DNA from: Opitutales bacterium
GTDB taxonomy: Bacteria > Verrucomicrobiota > Verrucomicrobiia > Opitutales > Intestinicryptomonadaceae
Direction of reading: 5' to 3'
Length of the DNA stretch: 6,385 nucleotides
Assembly: GCA_021641325.1 (NCBI GenBank)
Contig: JAJXPD010000040.1
Coordinates: forward strand, 8,961 to 15,345
The notes below the pieces were generated by a model. That model was not told where the DNA came from and ran no database searches. It worked only from the letters and a program-made list of their open reading frames with translations. Each line of letters opens with the position of its first letter. Positions within the stretch are counted from its first letter, which is position 1. Of this stretch, positions 1 through 6,370 are shown piece by piece. Position numbers and translations under genes: made by a program.

Positions 1-260
1 ACGAGCTGCATAAGCCCGTTCTTTTTCAGAAAGTTGCCAACAAGCGGAACCGCAGCAACAATGGGAATCGCCGTGCGGTTCGGGCCGAATCTGCCCTGAA
101 TGTACGCGCATACCTTTCTTTCGGCGACAACGCTAAGCCCCGCGAAGCACATCACGAGCATTATTGCCCCCAGGCTGCACAGCACCTTGAATGCGATGTC
201 CGTCGCGATTGCGCACCACTGCGCGTCGGCAAAAACGGGAATGTTCGAAAGCGTATCCAT
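1..260 (-). CDS. nuoH: NADH-quinone oxidoreductase subunit H (NuoH), partial: N-terminal 86 residues
   Basis: NuoH is the membrane subunit of complex I that contacts the NuoB/NuoD quinone site and couples quinone reduction to proton translocation. Only the first 86 codons lie in the window; the gene continues beyond position 1. The visible protein has one hydrophobic segment (about residues 22-46), then the family hallmark AERKVCAYIQGRFGPNR (residues 46-62), and then GLMQL (82-86), matching the start of the conserved GLLQ-type helix. Family members usually have only about four residues between GPNR and GLLQ; here there are 19 (63-81). The ATG at 260 lies 3 nt after the nuoG stop and has a good Shine-Dalgarno AAGGA (272-268) 7 nt upstream, inside the end of nuoG. 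The identification is certain from the ERK...GPNR motif and its place after nuoG. The rest of the protein cannot be judged. Confidence 0.95.
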   Translation of the reverse strand, partial: MDTLSNIPVFADAQWCAIATDIAFKVLCSLGAIMLVMCFAGLSVVAERKVCAYIQGRFGPNRTAIPIVAAVPLVGNFLKKNGLMQL

Positions 261-263
261 AAA

Positions 264-1940
264 TCAATCCTTGGCGTGCTGGTTTTTAGTAAAGTGGATT
301 GCGTCGGCTTCGGGGAAGTCCACGCCCGCGAACGCCGAGCCGTCAATCTGCCTGCCCTGCGAACCCACCTCGGCGCAGTCCGCAAGCGCGGGAATCTTCG
401 ACGCCATTACGCGGCGGATTTCGTCCACCGACGGAACCGCGAACGACGCCCCCGTGAGGTCGCGCAAAAGCGACATTATAAATTCGAGGTCGTCAATCGT
501 GCCCTTTTGCGGCTCGACCGCCTTTTCGAATTTCTGTACGCGGAACTGGCGGTTGACCCACAGCCCGCGCTTTTCGAATTCGCTTCGGAGCGGAACGCAG
601 ATTTTCGCCGCCGCACTCGTTTCGTTTTCGAGCGCGCCGCAGTAGACGACGTTCGCCGACTTGAAATCCTTTGCGTCGAAGCCCAAAGCCTGCAAGTTTT
701 CGCGGAAGCAAAGAACCGTCTTCACATCGCCCGCGCGGATTTTCAGCACGAGGTCGGAGAGGTCGGACGGCGGATATGCTTTTGTCAAGCCCGTGATGAA
801 CGCGCCGCGCATGTTGGGCGTGCGGTCGGCGGAAACGAGCTTGCCGTCGTCGTCGTCGGTATGCGAGGCAATGAAGACTTCCGCCTTGCACGCCTTTGCA
901 AGCTCCGCAATGGCGTACTGCTCTTCGAGCGTCTGCCACGCGTTTGCGACAATCGCCACTTTCCCGAGTTTGAGAATTTCAACGCACCTGTCCGCCGCGT
1001 AGGAAAGCTCGCACGGCGACGAGTCTATGCGCGCGCGGGCGAGCCTGTTTTCCTGCTTGAAGCGGCGGAAAACGTACCTGCCCGAATCGCTCATGAACAT
1101 GTCGTTGACAGCGTCATTGCGGCGCGGGGTGATGCGGTAGATTTCTCCGTTGCGCGACCACACGCGCGTGTTGGCGCCCGCGCTGCTTTCGGCGCAAATG
1201 CTGTCGGTGGTCTTCAAGAACCACGTTCTCATCTTGAAGCGGAACGCCTTTTCGGTGAGAGCGCCCACGGGGCAGCCGTCGGAGACGTTAATCAAATAGT
1301 TGCTGTCGTTGTCCGTTTCGGGATAGACCGAAATTTCGGTTTTCGAGCCGCGCTTCGTGAAGCCGAAAATGCTGTGCCCTATGAATTCGTTGCAGAAGCG
1401 GATACAGCGCGAGCACTGAATGCAGCGTTCGGCGTCGAGCATGATTTTCCCCGCGACATCGACCTTTTTGGGCTTTACGTTTTTGCGCTCAACATACCTC
1501 GATTCCGCGTTGCCGTACGCGTGCGTGTACTCTTGGAGTTTGCATTCGCCCGCCTTGTCGCAGATGGGGCAGTCGAGCGGGTGGTTGAGCAAAAGGAATT
1601 CGAGGACGCTTCTGCGGCAGTCCTTCACGGCGTCGCTGTCGGTGATGACGTGCATGCCCTCGGCGACGTTCGTTCCGCAGGAAATCGACGGCTTGGGCGC
1701 CCACGCTATTTTCTGCGAGCCGTCGGGATTTTTAATGAGTTCGCCCGTCGCCCTGTCGCGCGCGGGCATGCCCGTGTACACAAGGCACATTCTGCACGAA
1801 CCCGCAACCTTCAAATTCGGGTGGTAGCAAAAGAACGGAATTTCGATTCCCAAGCTTCGGCACGTTTCGAGGACATTGCGCCCCGCTTCGACGGTGTAGT
1901 CTGTGCCGTTTATGTTTACGTTTACGGTTTTCTTGTCCAT
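264..1940 (-). CDS. nuoG: NADH-quinone oxidoreductase subunit G (NuoG), compact form
   Basis: NuoG is the large Fe-S subunit of the NADH module and passes electrons from NuoF/NuoE towards NuoB. The product is 558 residues. The N-terminal ferredoxin-like domain has N1b ligands C38, C49, C52 and C88, with an unusually long 35-residue gap before C88. The N5 motif follows as H120, C124, C127, C133, and the N4 motif as C173, C176, C179 with C223 in CPVGALT. Residues from about 245 correspond to the molybdopterin-oxidoreductase-like domain. The N7 site there is degenerate: in CAESSAGAN (249-257) only the first cysteine remains. This domain is short (about 310 residues), since many NuoG proteins total 700-900. 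The frame runs open upstream to 2324, but ATG 1940 was chosen because MDKKTVNVNINGTDY matches the usual NuoG N-terminus and it sits 2 nt after the nuoF stop. Its ribosome site is weak (AGG about 13 nt upstream), so translation may be coupled to nuoF. Confidence 0.96.
   Translation of the reverse strand: MDKKTVNVNINGTDYTVEAGRNVLETCRSLGIEIPFFCYHPNLKVAGSCRMCLVYTGMPARDRATGELIKNPDGSQKIAWAPKPSISCGTNVAEGMHVITDSDAVKDCRRSVLEFLLLNHPLDCPICDKAGECKLQEYTHAYGNAESRYVERKNVKPKKVDVAGKIMLDAERCIQCSRCIRFCNEFIGHSIFGFTKRGSKTEISVYPETDNDSNYLINVSDGCPVGALTEKAFRFKMRTWFLKTTDSICAESSAGANTRVWSRNGEIYRITPRRNDAVNDMFMSDSGRYVFRRFKQENRLARARIDSSPCELSYAADRCVEILKLGKVAIVANAWQTLEEQYAIAELAKACKAEVFIASHTDDDDGKLVSADRTPNMRGAFITGLTKAYPPSDLSDLVLKIRAGDVKTVLCFRENLQALGFDAKDFKSANVVYCGALENETSAAAKICVPLRSEFEKRGLWVNRQFRVQKFEKAVEPQKGTIDDLEFIMSLLRDLTGASFAVPSVDEIRRVMASKIPALADCAEVGSQGRQIDGSAFAGVDFPEADAIHFTKNQHAKD
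268..272 (-). promoter_or_regulatory. Shine-Dalgarno site of nuoH
   Basis: AAGGA on the minus strand, 7 nt before the nuoH ATG and inside the last codons of nuoG. It supports the start at 260 and tight coupling of the two genes. Confidence 0.65.
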
Positions 1941-1942
1941 CG

Positions 1943-3307
1943 CTAAATGAGCCTGTATGCGTTGTTGTCCGCCCTCGCCTGACCTCCGACGGTCTCCTGA
2001 CGGCGGATTTTCTCGTAGTATTCCTCTTTGAACTTGCCGACGTTGCTTTGCACCGGCCACGCCGAACCTTCGCCGAGGGCGCAAATCGTGCGTCCGCAGA
2101 TGTTGTCGGCGACGCTTTTGAGAAGTTCGACGTCCTCTTTGCGTCCCCAGCCCTCGCAGATGCGGCGCGAAATCCGCGCGAGCCACTGGGTGCCTTCGCG
2201 GCAGGGGGTGCACTGTCCGCAGCTTTCGTGCGCGTAGAACTGGCACAGGTTCGCGAGAGCCTCCGCCATGTCGATTGTGTTGTCCATGACGATTATGCCG
2301 CAAGAGCCGATTGCCGTTCCGCATTTCTGAAACGAAACGGCGTCGAGGGGAATGTCCTCCGTGCGCATTTCGGTTATCGAGCCGTCGGGGTTTGTGATTT
2401 TATATTTGTCGTCCCATTTGAGGATTTTCATCGACGAGCCGCCCGGGATAACCGCCTTGAACCTGCGCCCCGCGAGCGGGCCGCCGCAGAGGCCGTAGAG
2501 AAGTTCGCCGAGCGTGCACGAGCCTGTGAGGATTTCGTAGCGGCCGGGCTTCTGGACAAGCCCGCTGACGCCCCAGACGTGCGTGCCGGGGTCGGCGGGC
2601 GCGCCGAGCTTCGAGACGTATTCGCCGCCCTTGTCGAAAACCACGGGCACCCAGCAGAGCGACTCCACGTTGTTGACGACCGTCGGGCAGTCGTAAAGCC
2701 CCATGACCGCGGGGAAGTACGGCGGCTTGATGCGCGGGTTTGCGCGCTTTCCCGCAAGCGACTGTATAAGCCCCGTTTCCTCGCCGCAGATGTAGCAGCC
2801 CGCGCCGCGGCAAACGGTAAGCTCGCAGGAGTAGCCGCTTCCGCAGATGTTTTTGCCGACGAAGTTTTTGGCTTTCGCCTCTTCGATTGCCTTGATTAAA
2901 ACGCGGTATCCGTTGATGTACTCGCCTCTAATATAAATGAACGCCTGCGCCGCGCCGATTGCGTATGCGGCGCACATCATGCCCTCTATGAGCTTGTGCG
3001 GGTCCTGATAGATTACGAGCCTGTCCTTGCACGTCCCGGGTTCGGATTCGTCGGCGTTCGCGATGAGGTACACTGGCTTTCCGCTTTTGCGGTCTATGAA
3101 TTTCCACTTCATTCCAATTGGAAATCCCGCCCCGCCGCGTCCGCGCAGGTTCGATTTCAGCATTTCCGCGCAGAGGTCGGCGGGATTGCGCTTGACGGTT
3201 TCGGACAGAATTCTGTACCCGCCCGCCGAGACGTATTTTTCGACCGAGGTATTCCAGCCCTCCAAGTCGATGTGCTCGTAAATGATTCGTGTTTGTTCGG
3301 CAGCCAT
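1943..3307 (-). CDS. nuoF: NADH-quinone oxidoreductase subunit F (NuoF), NADH- and FMN-binding
   Basis: NuoF binds NADH and FMN and starts electron transfer in complex I on the cytoplasmic side. At 454 residues it is of normal length. The glycine-rich nucleotide/FMN loop GRGGAGFPIGMKW lies at 56-68, where the usual FPTG or FPAG has Ile64. The flavin/NADH segment ANADESEPGTCKDR is at 83-96, and its Asp-Glu pair is the type associated with NADH binding. ICGEETGL is at 173-180. Cluster N3 ligands are C363, C366 and C369 in ESCGQCTPCREG, plus C409 in TICALGEG. The ATG at 3307 lies 3 nt after the nuoE stop with an AAAGG ribosome site 7 nt upstream. The stop is TAG at 1945-1943, 2 nt before nuoG. 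The tail after residue 434 is polar and variable. Soluble NAD-reducing hydrogenase and formate dehydrogenase diaphorase subunits share these motifs, but the setting among nuoE, nuoG and nuoB-D makes complex I clear. Confidence 0.98.
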   Translation of the reverse strand: MAAEQTRIIYEHIDLEGWNTSVEKYVSAGGYRILSETVKRNPADLCAEMLKSNLRGRGGAGFPIGMKWKFIDRKSGKPVYLIANADESEPGTCKDRLVIYQDPHKLIEGMMCAAYAIGAAQAFIYIRGEYINGYRVLIKAIEEAKAKNFVGKNICGSGYSCELTVCRGAGCYICGEETGLIQSLAGKRANPRIKPPYFPAVMGLYDCPTVVNNVESLCWVPVVFDKGGEYVSKLGAPADPGTHVWGVSGLVQKPGRYEILTGSCTLGELLYGLCGGPLAGRRFKAVIPGGSSMKILKWDDKYKITNPDGSITEMRTEDIPLDAVSFQKCGTAIGSCGIIVMDNTIDMAEALANLCQFYAHESCGQCTPCREGTQWLARISRRICEGWGRKEDVELLKSVADNICGRTICALGEGSAWPVQSNVGKFKEEYYEKIRRQETVGGQARADNNAYRLI

Positions 3308-3310
3308 TGT

Positions 3311-3862
3311 TTAGCCTTTGTATGCGGGTGAATTGAAATCTCCGCCGCCCTGCGGGGCGTCGAAAGCCGACTTCGGGTCAAGTTCTCCGTTTTTGTCAAG
3401 CTCGCCGAGTTTTTCGACGAATTTTTCGGCGTCTTCGGGCACTACCCTCTCGAAGAGCTTGTCGTTAACCTGAACGTTCGGGCCTTTCACGCAGTTGCCC
3501 AGACATTCCACAAATTCGAGCGTGTAGATTCCGCGCGTTTCGCCGACGGGGCAGCCTATGCGCTTCGCCAATTCGTGCCCGAGCTTTACAGAGCCCGCCA
3601 TCGCGCACGAGAGCGTGCGGCACACTTTTATGTGGATTCGCCCGCGCGGCTCCTGCGAATACATCGGGTAGAACGAGAGCATTCCGTAGACGTCAACGGG
3701 TTCGACGCCGAGCTTGCCCGCCGCGAACTTGATTGCGGAGTCGTCGAAATATCCGAATGTCTCCTGAATGAGGTGCATTACAATCATCGCAGCCGACCGC
3801 TTTTGCGGATACTGCGCGATAATCGCGTCGCACTTGGCTTCCAATTCCGAATTGATTTCCAT
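3311..3862 (-). CDS. nuoE: NADH-quinone oxidoreductase subunit E (NuoE), 2Fe-2S N1a protein
   Basis: NuoE is the thioredoxin-like 24 kDa-type subunit that carries 2Fe-2S cluster N1a beside the FMN of NuoF. The 183-residue product has the expected two-part layout. A helical N-terminal half contains LIQETFGYFDD (31-41) and VYGMLSFYPMY (58-68). It is followed by the cluster ligands C81 and C86 in CRTLSC, and C120 and C124 in ECLGNC, i.e. Cx4C then Cx3C. The segment after the second pair, VKGPNVQVND, matches the family's usual APxxQxND region except that the common Ala is Gly. The last 30 or so residues are polar, Gly- and Pro-containing and probably disordered, making the protein slightly long for the family. 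The ATG at 3862 has the clearest ribosome site in the window, AGGAG at 3873-3869, 6 nt upstream. The gap to nuoD is 18 nt and the gap to nuoF is 3 nt. Confidence 0.97.
   Translation of the reverse strand: MEINSELEAKCDAIIAQYPQKRSAAMIVMHLIQETFGYFDDSAIKFAAGKLGVEPVDVYGMLSFYPMYSQEPRGRIHIKVCRTLSCAMAGSVKLGHELAKRIGCPVGETRGIYTLEFVECLGNCVKGPNVQVNDKLFERVVPEDAEKFVEKLGELDKNGELDPKSAFDAPQGGGDFNSPAYKG
3315..3319 (-). promoter_or_regulatory. Shine-Dalgarno site of nuoF
   Basis: AAAGG on the minus strand, 7 nt before the nuoF ATG and overlapping the last codons of nuoE. It supports the start at 3307. Confidence 0.55.
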
Positions 3863-3868
3863 TTTCAG

Positions 3869-3873
3869 CTCCT
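3869..3873 (-). promoter_or_regulatory. Shine-Dalgarno site of nuoE
   Basis: AGGAG on the minus strand, 6 nt before the nuoE ATG, in the largest internal gap of the operon (18 nt, with a run of seven T on the minus strand just upstream). It fixes the nuoE start and suggests independent initiation of the NADH-module genes. Confidence 0.75.
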
Positions 3874-3880
3874 AAAAAAA

Positions 3881-5098
3881 TTACCTGTCGCACTCGCCGA
3901 GAACGAAGTCGAACGAGCCTAAAATTACCGCCATGTCGCTCATGTGGTGCCCCGGCAGAATTTCCTGCATCGCCGAGAGGCTCACGAACGACGGCGCGCG
4001 CACCTTCACCCTGTACGGAACTCCGCCGCCTTTCGACATCACGAAGAAACCGAGCGCGCCTTTGGGGTTTTCCGCCTCGAAGTACGCCTCGCCCGCGGGA
4101 ATGTCGGGGCCTTGCGTTGTGAGGACGAAGTTGTTAATCAAATCCTCCATGTCGCGCAAAACCTTGTCCTTTTTGGGCAGGACTATTTTCGGGTCGGAAA
4201 TGTTCACCGCGCCGTCGGGCATTTTTTCTATCGCCTGACGAACGATGCGGATACTCTGGCGCATTTCCTCTATGCGGACAAGCCAGCGGTCGTAGCAGTC
4301 GCCGTGGACGCCGATGGGGACGTCGAACTCGTAGTTTTCGTAGCCGAGGTAGGGAAGGTCTTTGCGGAGGTCGTCGGCGACGCCGCTGCCCCTGAGGTTC
4401 GCGCCCGTAAGCCCCCACTGCATTGCCTGCTCCGCGCTAACAACGCCGATTCCCGCGGCGCGGTCAACGAAGATTTTGTTGCGCGTAATCAGCGCGTCGA
4501 TTTCGTCGAGCGCGGGCAGAAACTGGTTTGCGAACGCGTTTACGTTGCCGAGCCAGCCGTCGGGAATGTCGCGCGCAAGCCCGCCGATTCTCGCGTACGA
4601 GGACGTCATGCGCGCGCCCGTGAGCTGTTCGAAAAGCGTCATCAGCTTTTCGCGCTGGGTGAAGCAGTACATGAAGACCGTCCACGAGCCGGCGTCCATG
4701 CCGTAGGCGGCAAGGCCGACCAAGTGGCTTGCTATGCGCGAAAGCTCGCAGCAGATAACGCGGATTGCCTTGCAGCGTTCGGTTATCTCGATTCCCGCGA
4801 TTTTCTCGACGCAAAGGGCGAATGCGATGTTGTTGCACATCGGCGCAAGGTAGTCGAGCCTGTCGGTAAAGGGAATGAACTGGTTGTAGGTGAGGTTTTC
4901 GGCGACTTTCTCCTGCCCCCTGTGGAGCTGTCCGACAATCGGGTCGGCTCGCGTGATGAGGTCGCCGTCAAGTTCGAGCTTCATGCGCAGCACGCCGTGG
5001 GTTGCGGGGTGCGACGGCCCGATGTTTACAATCATTTTTTCGCCGAGTCTGTCCTCCGCAAGCGACGCGGGTTCGGGATATGTGAATTCTTTTTCCAT
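3881..5098 (-). CDS. nuoD: NADH-quinone oxidoreductase subunit D (NuoD), quinone-site subunit
   Basis: NuoD is the 49 kDa-type subunit of the Q module, related to the large subunit of NiFe hydrogenases, and forms the quinone headgroup pocket with NuoB and NuoH. The product is 405 residues, normal for an unfused NuoD. It shows GPSHPATHGVLRMKLELDGD (27-46). His34 in that motif and Tyr83 in RLDYL align with His38 and Tyr87 of Thermus Nqo4, the quinone-binding pair. Other family blocks are ELSRIASHLV (118-127), the GLTGANLRGSGV segment, PYRVKVRAPSFV and the terminal GECDR. The GYLHRG-type motif reads GQLHRGQEK (56-64), with Gln57 where Tyr is usual. The ATG at 5098 lies 13 nt after the nuoC stop and has only a poor ribosome site. 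An internal Met22 just before the conserved region is a possible but less likely start. Confidence 0.98.
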   Translation of the reverse strand: MEKEFTYPEPASLAEDRLGEKMIVNIGPSHPATHGVLRMKLELDGDLITRADPIVGQLHRGQEKVAENLTYNQFIPFTDRLDYLAPMCNNIAFALCVEKIAGIEITERCKAIRVICCELSRIASHLVGLAAYGMDAGSWTVFMYCFTQREKLMTLFEQLTGARMTSSYARIGGLARDIPDGWLGNVNAFANQFLPALDEIDALITRNKIFVDRAAGIGVVSAEQAMQWGLTGANLRGSGVADDLRKDLPYLGYENYEFDVPIGVHGDCYDRWLVRIEEMRQSIRIVRQAIEKMPDGAVNISDPKIVLPKKDKVLRDMEDLINNFVLTTQGPDIPAGEAYFEAENPKGALGFFVMSKGGGVPYRVKVRAPSFVSLSAMQEILPGHHMSDMAVILGSFDFVLGECDR

Positions 5099-5111
5099 CT
5101 CTTGAAAGGGC

Positions 5112-5723
5112 TTAAATGTTGTCGGAAGAGTCGCGCTGCGTTCTGCGGCTACGCGGCTCTTTTTGGGCGACGAACTTCACGCCGCCCGACGGCGAATGGA
5201 AAGGCCCGCCCTCTTCGGGCGCGGGCACGACTTTCGTCGCGTTTTCGTTGCCCTCGAAAGTCGGCGGAAGCGGGGCTTCCCTGCCTTCGAGGGGAAAGTC
5301 TTTGCGGAGCGGGTGCCACGGGTACGAGTCCCACATGAGGATTCTCGCAAGGCGCGGGTGCCCCTCGAAAACGATTCCCATCATGTCGAACGCCTCGCGT
5401 TCGAGCCAGTCCGCCCCCTTGAACACGGGGCAGAGCGACGGCAGTTTCGGCTCTTCCGCGCTTTCGCAGACGACGGCCAAGCGCAGATAGCATTTTTGCG
5501 TGTGCGAGAAGAAATGGTAGACCGCGCCGAAGCGGCGGCTTGCGAGGTTCGCGCCGAAATCGACCGCGGAAATGTCGTTGAGGCTCTGGAATTCGAATTT
5601 GTCGCGCAGAACCTGCGCGGCTTTTACGAGGTCTTCGGGGCGGCAGTCGAACGAGGGCATTCCGTCCGCGCTTTTGCGCTCCGCCAGAAACGGCAGTTCG
5701 GAAAGTATTTTTTCTTTTTCCAT
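5112..5723 (-). CDS. nuoC: NADH-quinone oxidoreductase subunit C (NuoC)
   Basis: NuoC is the 30 kDa-type subunit of the complex I Q module. It has no cofactor and packs against NuoD and NuoB. The 203-residue product has the family signature at residues 107-145: LEREAFDMMGIVFEGHP followed by LARILMWDSYPWHPLRKDFPL. An alpha/beta domain precedes it (about residues 30-100), and a 58-residue Pro/Gly- and charge-rich tail follows, ending in SDNI. NuoC is separate from NuoD here, unlike the fused NuoCD of E. coli. The ATG at 5723 is 8 nt after the nuoB stop, with AGGG (5733-5730) 6 nt upstream overlapping that stop. The order B-C-D is the standard one. Confidence 0.97.
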   Translation of the reverse strand: MEKEKILSELPFLAERKSADGMPSFDCRPEDLVKAAQVLRDKFEFQSLNDISAVDFGANLASRRFGAVYHFFSHTQKCYLRLAVVCESAEEPKLPSLCPVFKGADWLEREAFDMMGIVFEGHPRLARILMWDSYPWHPLRKDFPLEGREAPLPPTFEGNENATKVVPAPEEGGPFHSPSGGVKFVAQKEPRSRRTQRDSSDNI

Positions 5724-5731
5724 ATCGAACC

Positions 5732-6241
5732 CTATTGTTTTGCGAAAAGTTCCCTTGCGGAATGGTCGCCGCGGATTTTGTTTTGAAGCGAAACGAGCGC
5801 GTCGAGCAGTGCTTCGGGACGGGTCGGGCAGCCGCCTACGTAGACGTCCACTGGAATGATTTTATCGACGCCCTGCAATGTCGAATAAGTGCGGAACATG
5901 CCGCCCGAGCACGCGCACGCGCCCATCGCCACGACCCACTTGGGAGCCGCCATTTGGTCGTACACGCGCTTGATTGAGCCCGCCATTTTGTAGGTTACCG
6001 TTCCCGCGACAATCATGCAGTCGCTCTGGCGCGGGGAGAAGCGCATGACTTCCATGCCGAATCTTGCGATGTCGAAGCGCGAGCCGCCGACCGCCATGAG
6101 TTCGATTGCGCAACACGCAAGCCCCATCGGCTGCGGCCAAATCGAGTTCGCCCTGACCCAGTTTATGACCGCGTCGAGCTTTGTGTAGACAAAGCCCTGC
6201 TCGCCTTTTGCGTCGAATCCTTGCTGAATACACTTATCCAT
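5732..6241 (-). CDS. nuoB: NADH-quinone oxidoreductase subunit B (NuoB), cluster N2 protein
   Basis: NuoB (PSST-type) carries 4Fe-4S cluster N2, the last electron carrier before quinone. With the ATG at 6241 the product is 169 residues. All four N2 ligands are present: the tandem C43-C44 in [10 protein letters not shown]109 in GACACSGG and C138 in [11 protein letters not shown]. The spacings of 65 and 29 residues equal those in E. coli NuoB. C111 replaces the Asn or Ser usual in GACANSGG, and GCPPRPE reads GCPTRPE. The same frame stays open upstream to the window edge, with a GTG at 6316. The ATG was preferred because [17 protein letters not shown] has the normal short hydrophilic lead-in and the upstream stretch is AT-rich and promoter-like. 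No clear Shine-Dalgarno precedes the ATG, so the exact start is the least certain in the operon. No nuoA end is visible upstream. Confidence 0.95.
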   Translation of the reverse strand: MDKCIQQGFDAKGEQGFVYTKLDAVINWVRANSIWPQPMGLACCAIELMAVGGSRFDIARFGMEVMRFSPRQSDCMIVAGTVTYKMAGSIKRVYDQMAAPKWVVAMGACACSGGMFRTYSTLQGVDKIIPVDVYVGGCPTRPEALLDALVSLQNKIRGDHSARELFAKQ

Positions 6242-6261
6242 AATGAAAAAAATCGACACCC

Positions 6262-6289
6262 ATGCTAAGCGACCCAAACGAAAACTCAA
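6262..6289 (-). promoter_or_regulatory. Possible sigma70-type promoter for the nuo operon
   Basis: On the minus strand, TTGAGT (6289-6284) and TAGCAT (6267-6262) are separated by 16 nt; each matches 4 of 6 consensus bases. They sit just upstream of nuoB in a stretch richer in A and T than the genes (6280-6310 especially). A start here would give a leader of only about 15 nt before the nuoB ATG. The placement is plausible but the match is weak, and other pairs could be drawn in the same AT-rich stretch. Confidence 0.25.
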
Positions 6290-6310
6290 CAAATTTTTAA
6301 CTATTAAAAA

Positions 6311-6370
6311 TTGCACAAACGGGCGGAATTTTCTTGCAAACCCGCCGAAAAGTGGTTGCGCAAACGCCCG
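6311..6370. repeat. Three phased short repeats upstream of nuoB (possible operator sites)
   Basis: Reading the plus strand, TTGCACAAACGGGCG begins at 6311, TTGCAAACCCGCCG at 6334 and TTGCGCAAACGCCCG at 6356. The shared pattern is TTGC, an optional two bases, AAAC, then a G/C block. Starts are 23 and 22 nt apart, about two helical turns, so the copies face the same side of the DNA. They lie upstream of the possible nuo promoter, where regulator sites would be expected. The G/C blocks of the first two copies can also pair as a 5-bp stem (GGCGG with CCGCC). No known regulator site is recognised, and the copies are short enough that chance is possible. Confidence 0.4.

Noticed and set aside
56..64. 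NuoF Ile64 in the GRGGAGFPTG loop as a defective FMN site
   Set aside because: These are NuoF residue numbers (gene at 1943-3307). The position varies among NuoF proteins (Thr, Ala and others) and all other FMN, NADH and N3 motifs are intact.
845..857. Short CGT/GTC triplet run as a microsatellite
   Set aside because: It simply encodes four Asp residues (362-365) in a surface part of NuoG, which is too short to be a repeat locus.
276..1946. 556-codon plus-strand reading frame opposite nuoG
   Set aside because: It is the antisense shadow of nuoG, held open by strong G/C third-position bias that avoids stop codons on the other strand. Its translation is Arg/Val/Ala-rich with no family motif.
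1941..2324. N-terminal extension of nuoG to a start at 2324
   Set aside because: It would overlap about 380 nt of nuoF out of frame. The added residues are Arg/His-rich, and the internal ATG at 1940 gives the normal NuoG start.
2048..2899. 283-codon plus-strand reading frame opposite nuoF
   Set aside because: Antisense shadow of nuoF with no ribosome site or motif.
3944..5338. 464-codon plus-strand reading frame opposite nuoD and part of nuoC
   Set aside because: It crosses two well-identified genes and their gap, has the same low-complexity Arg/Val/Ala composition and no recognisable domain.
6321..6346. Possible terminator hairpin upstream of nuoB
   Set aside because: The GGCGG/CCGCC stem is only 5 bp with a loop of about 15 nt and no adjoining T run, so it is not a credible intrinsic terminator.
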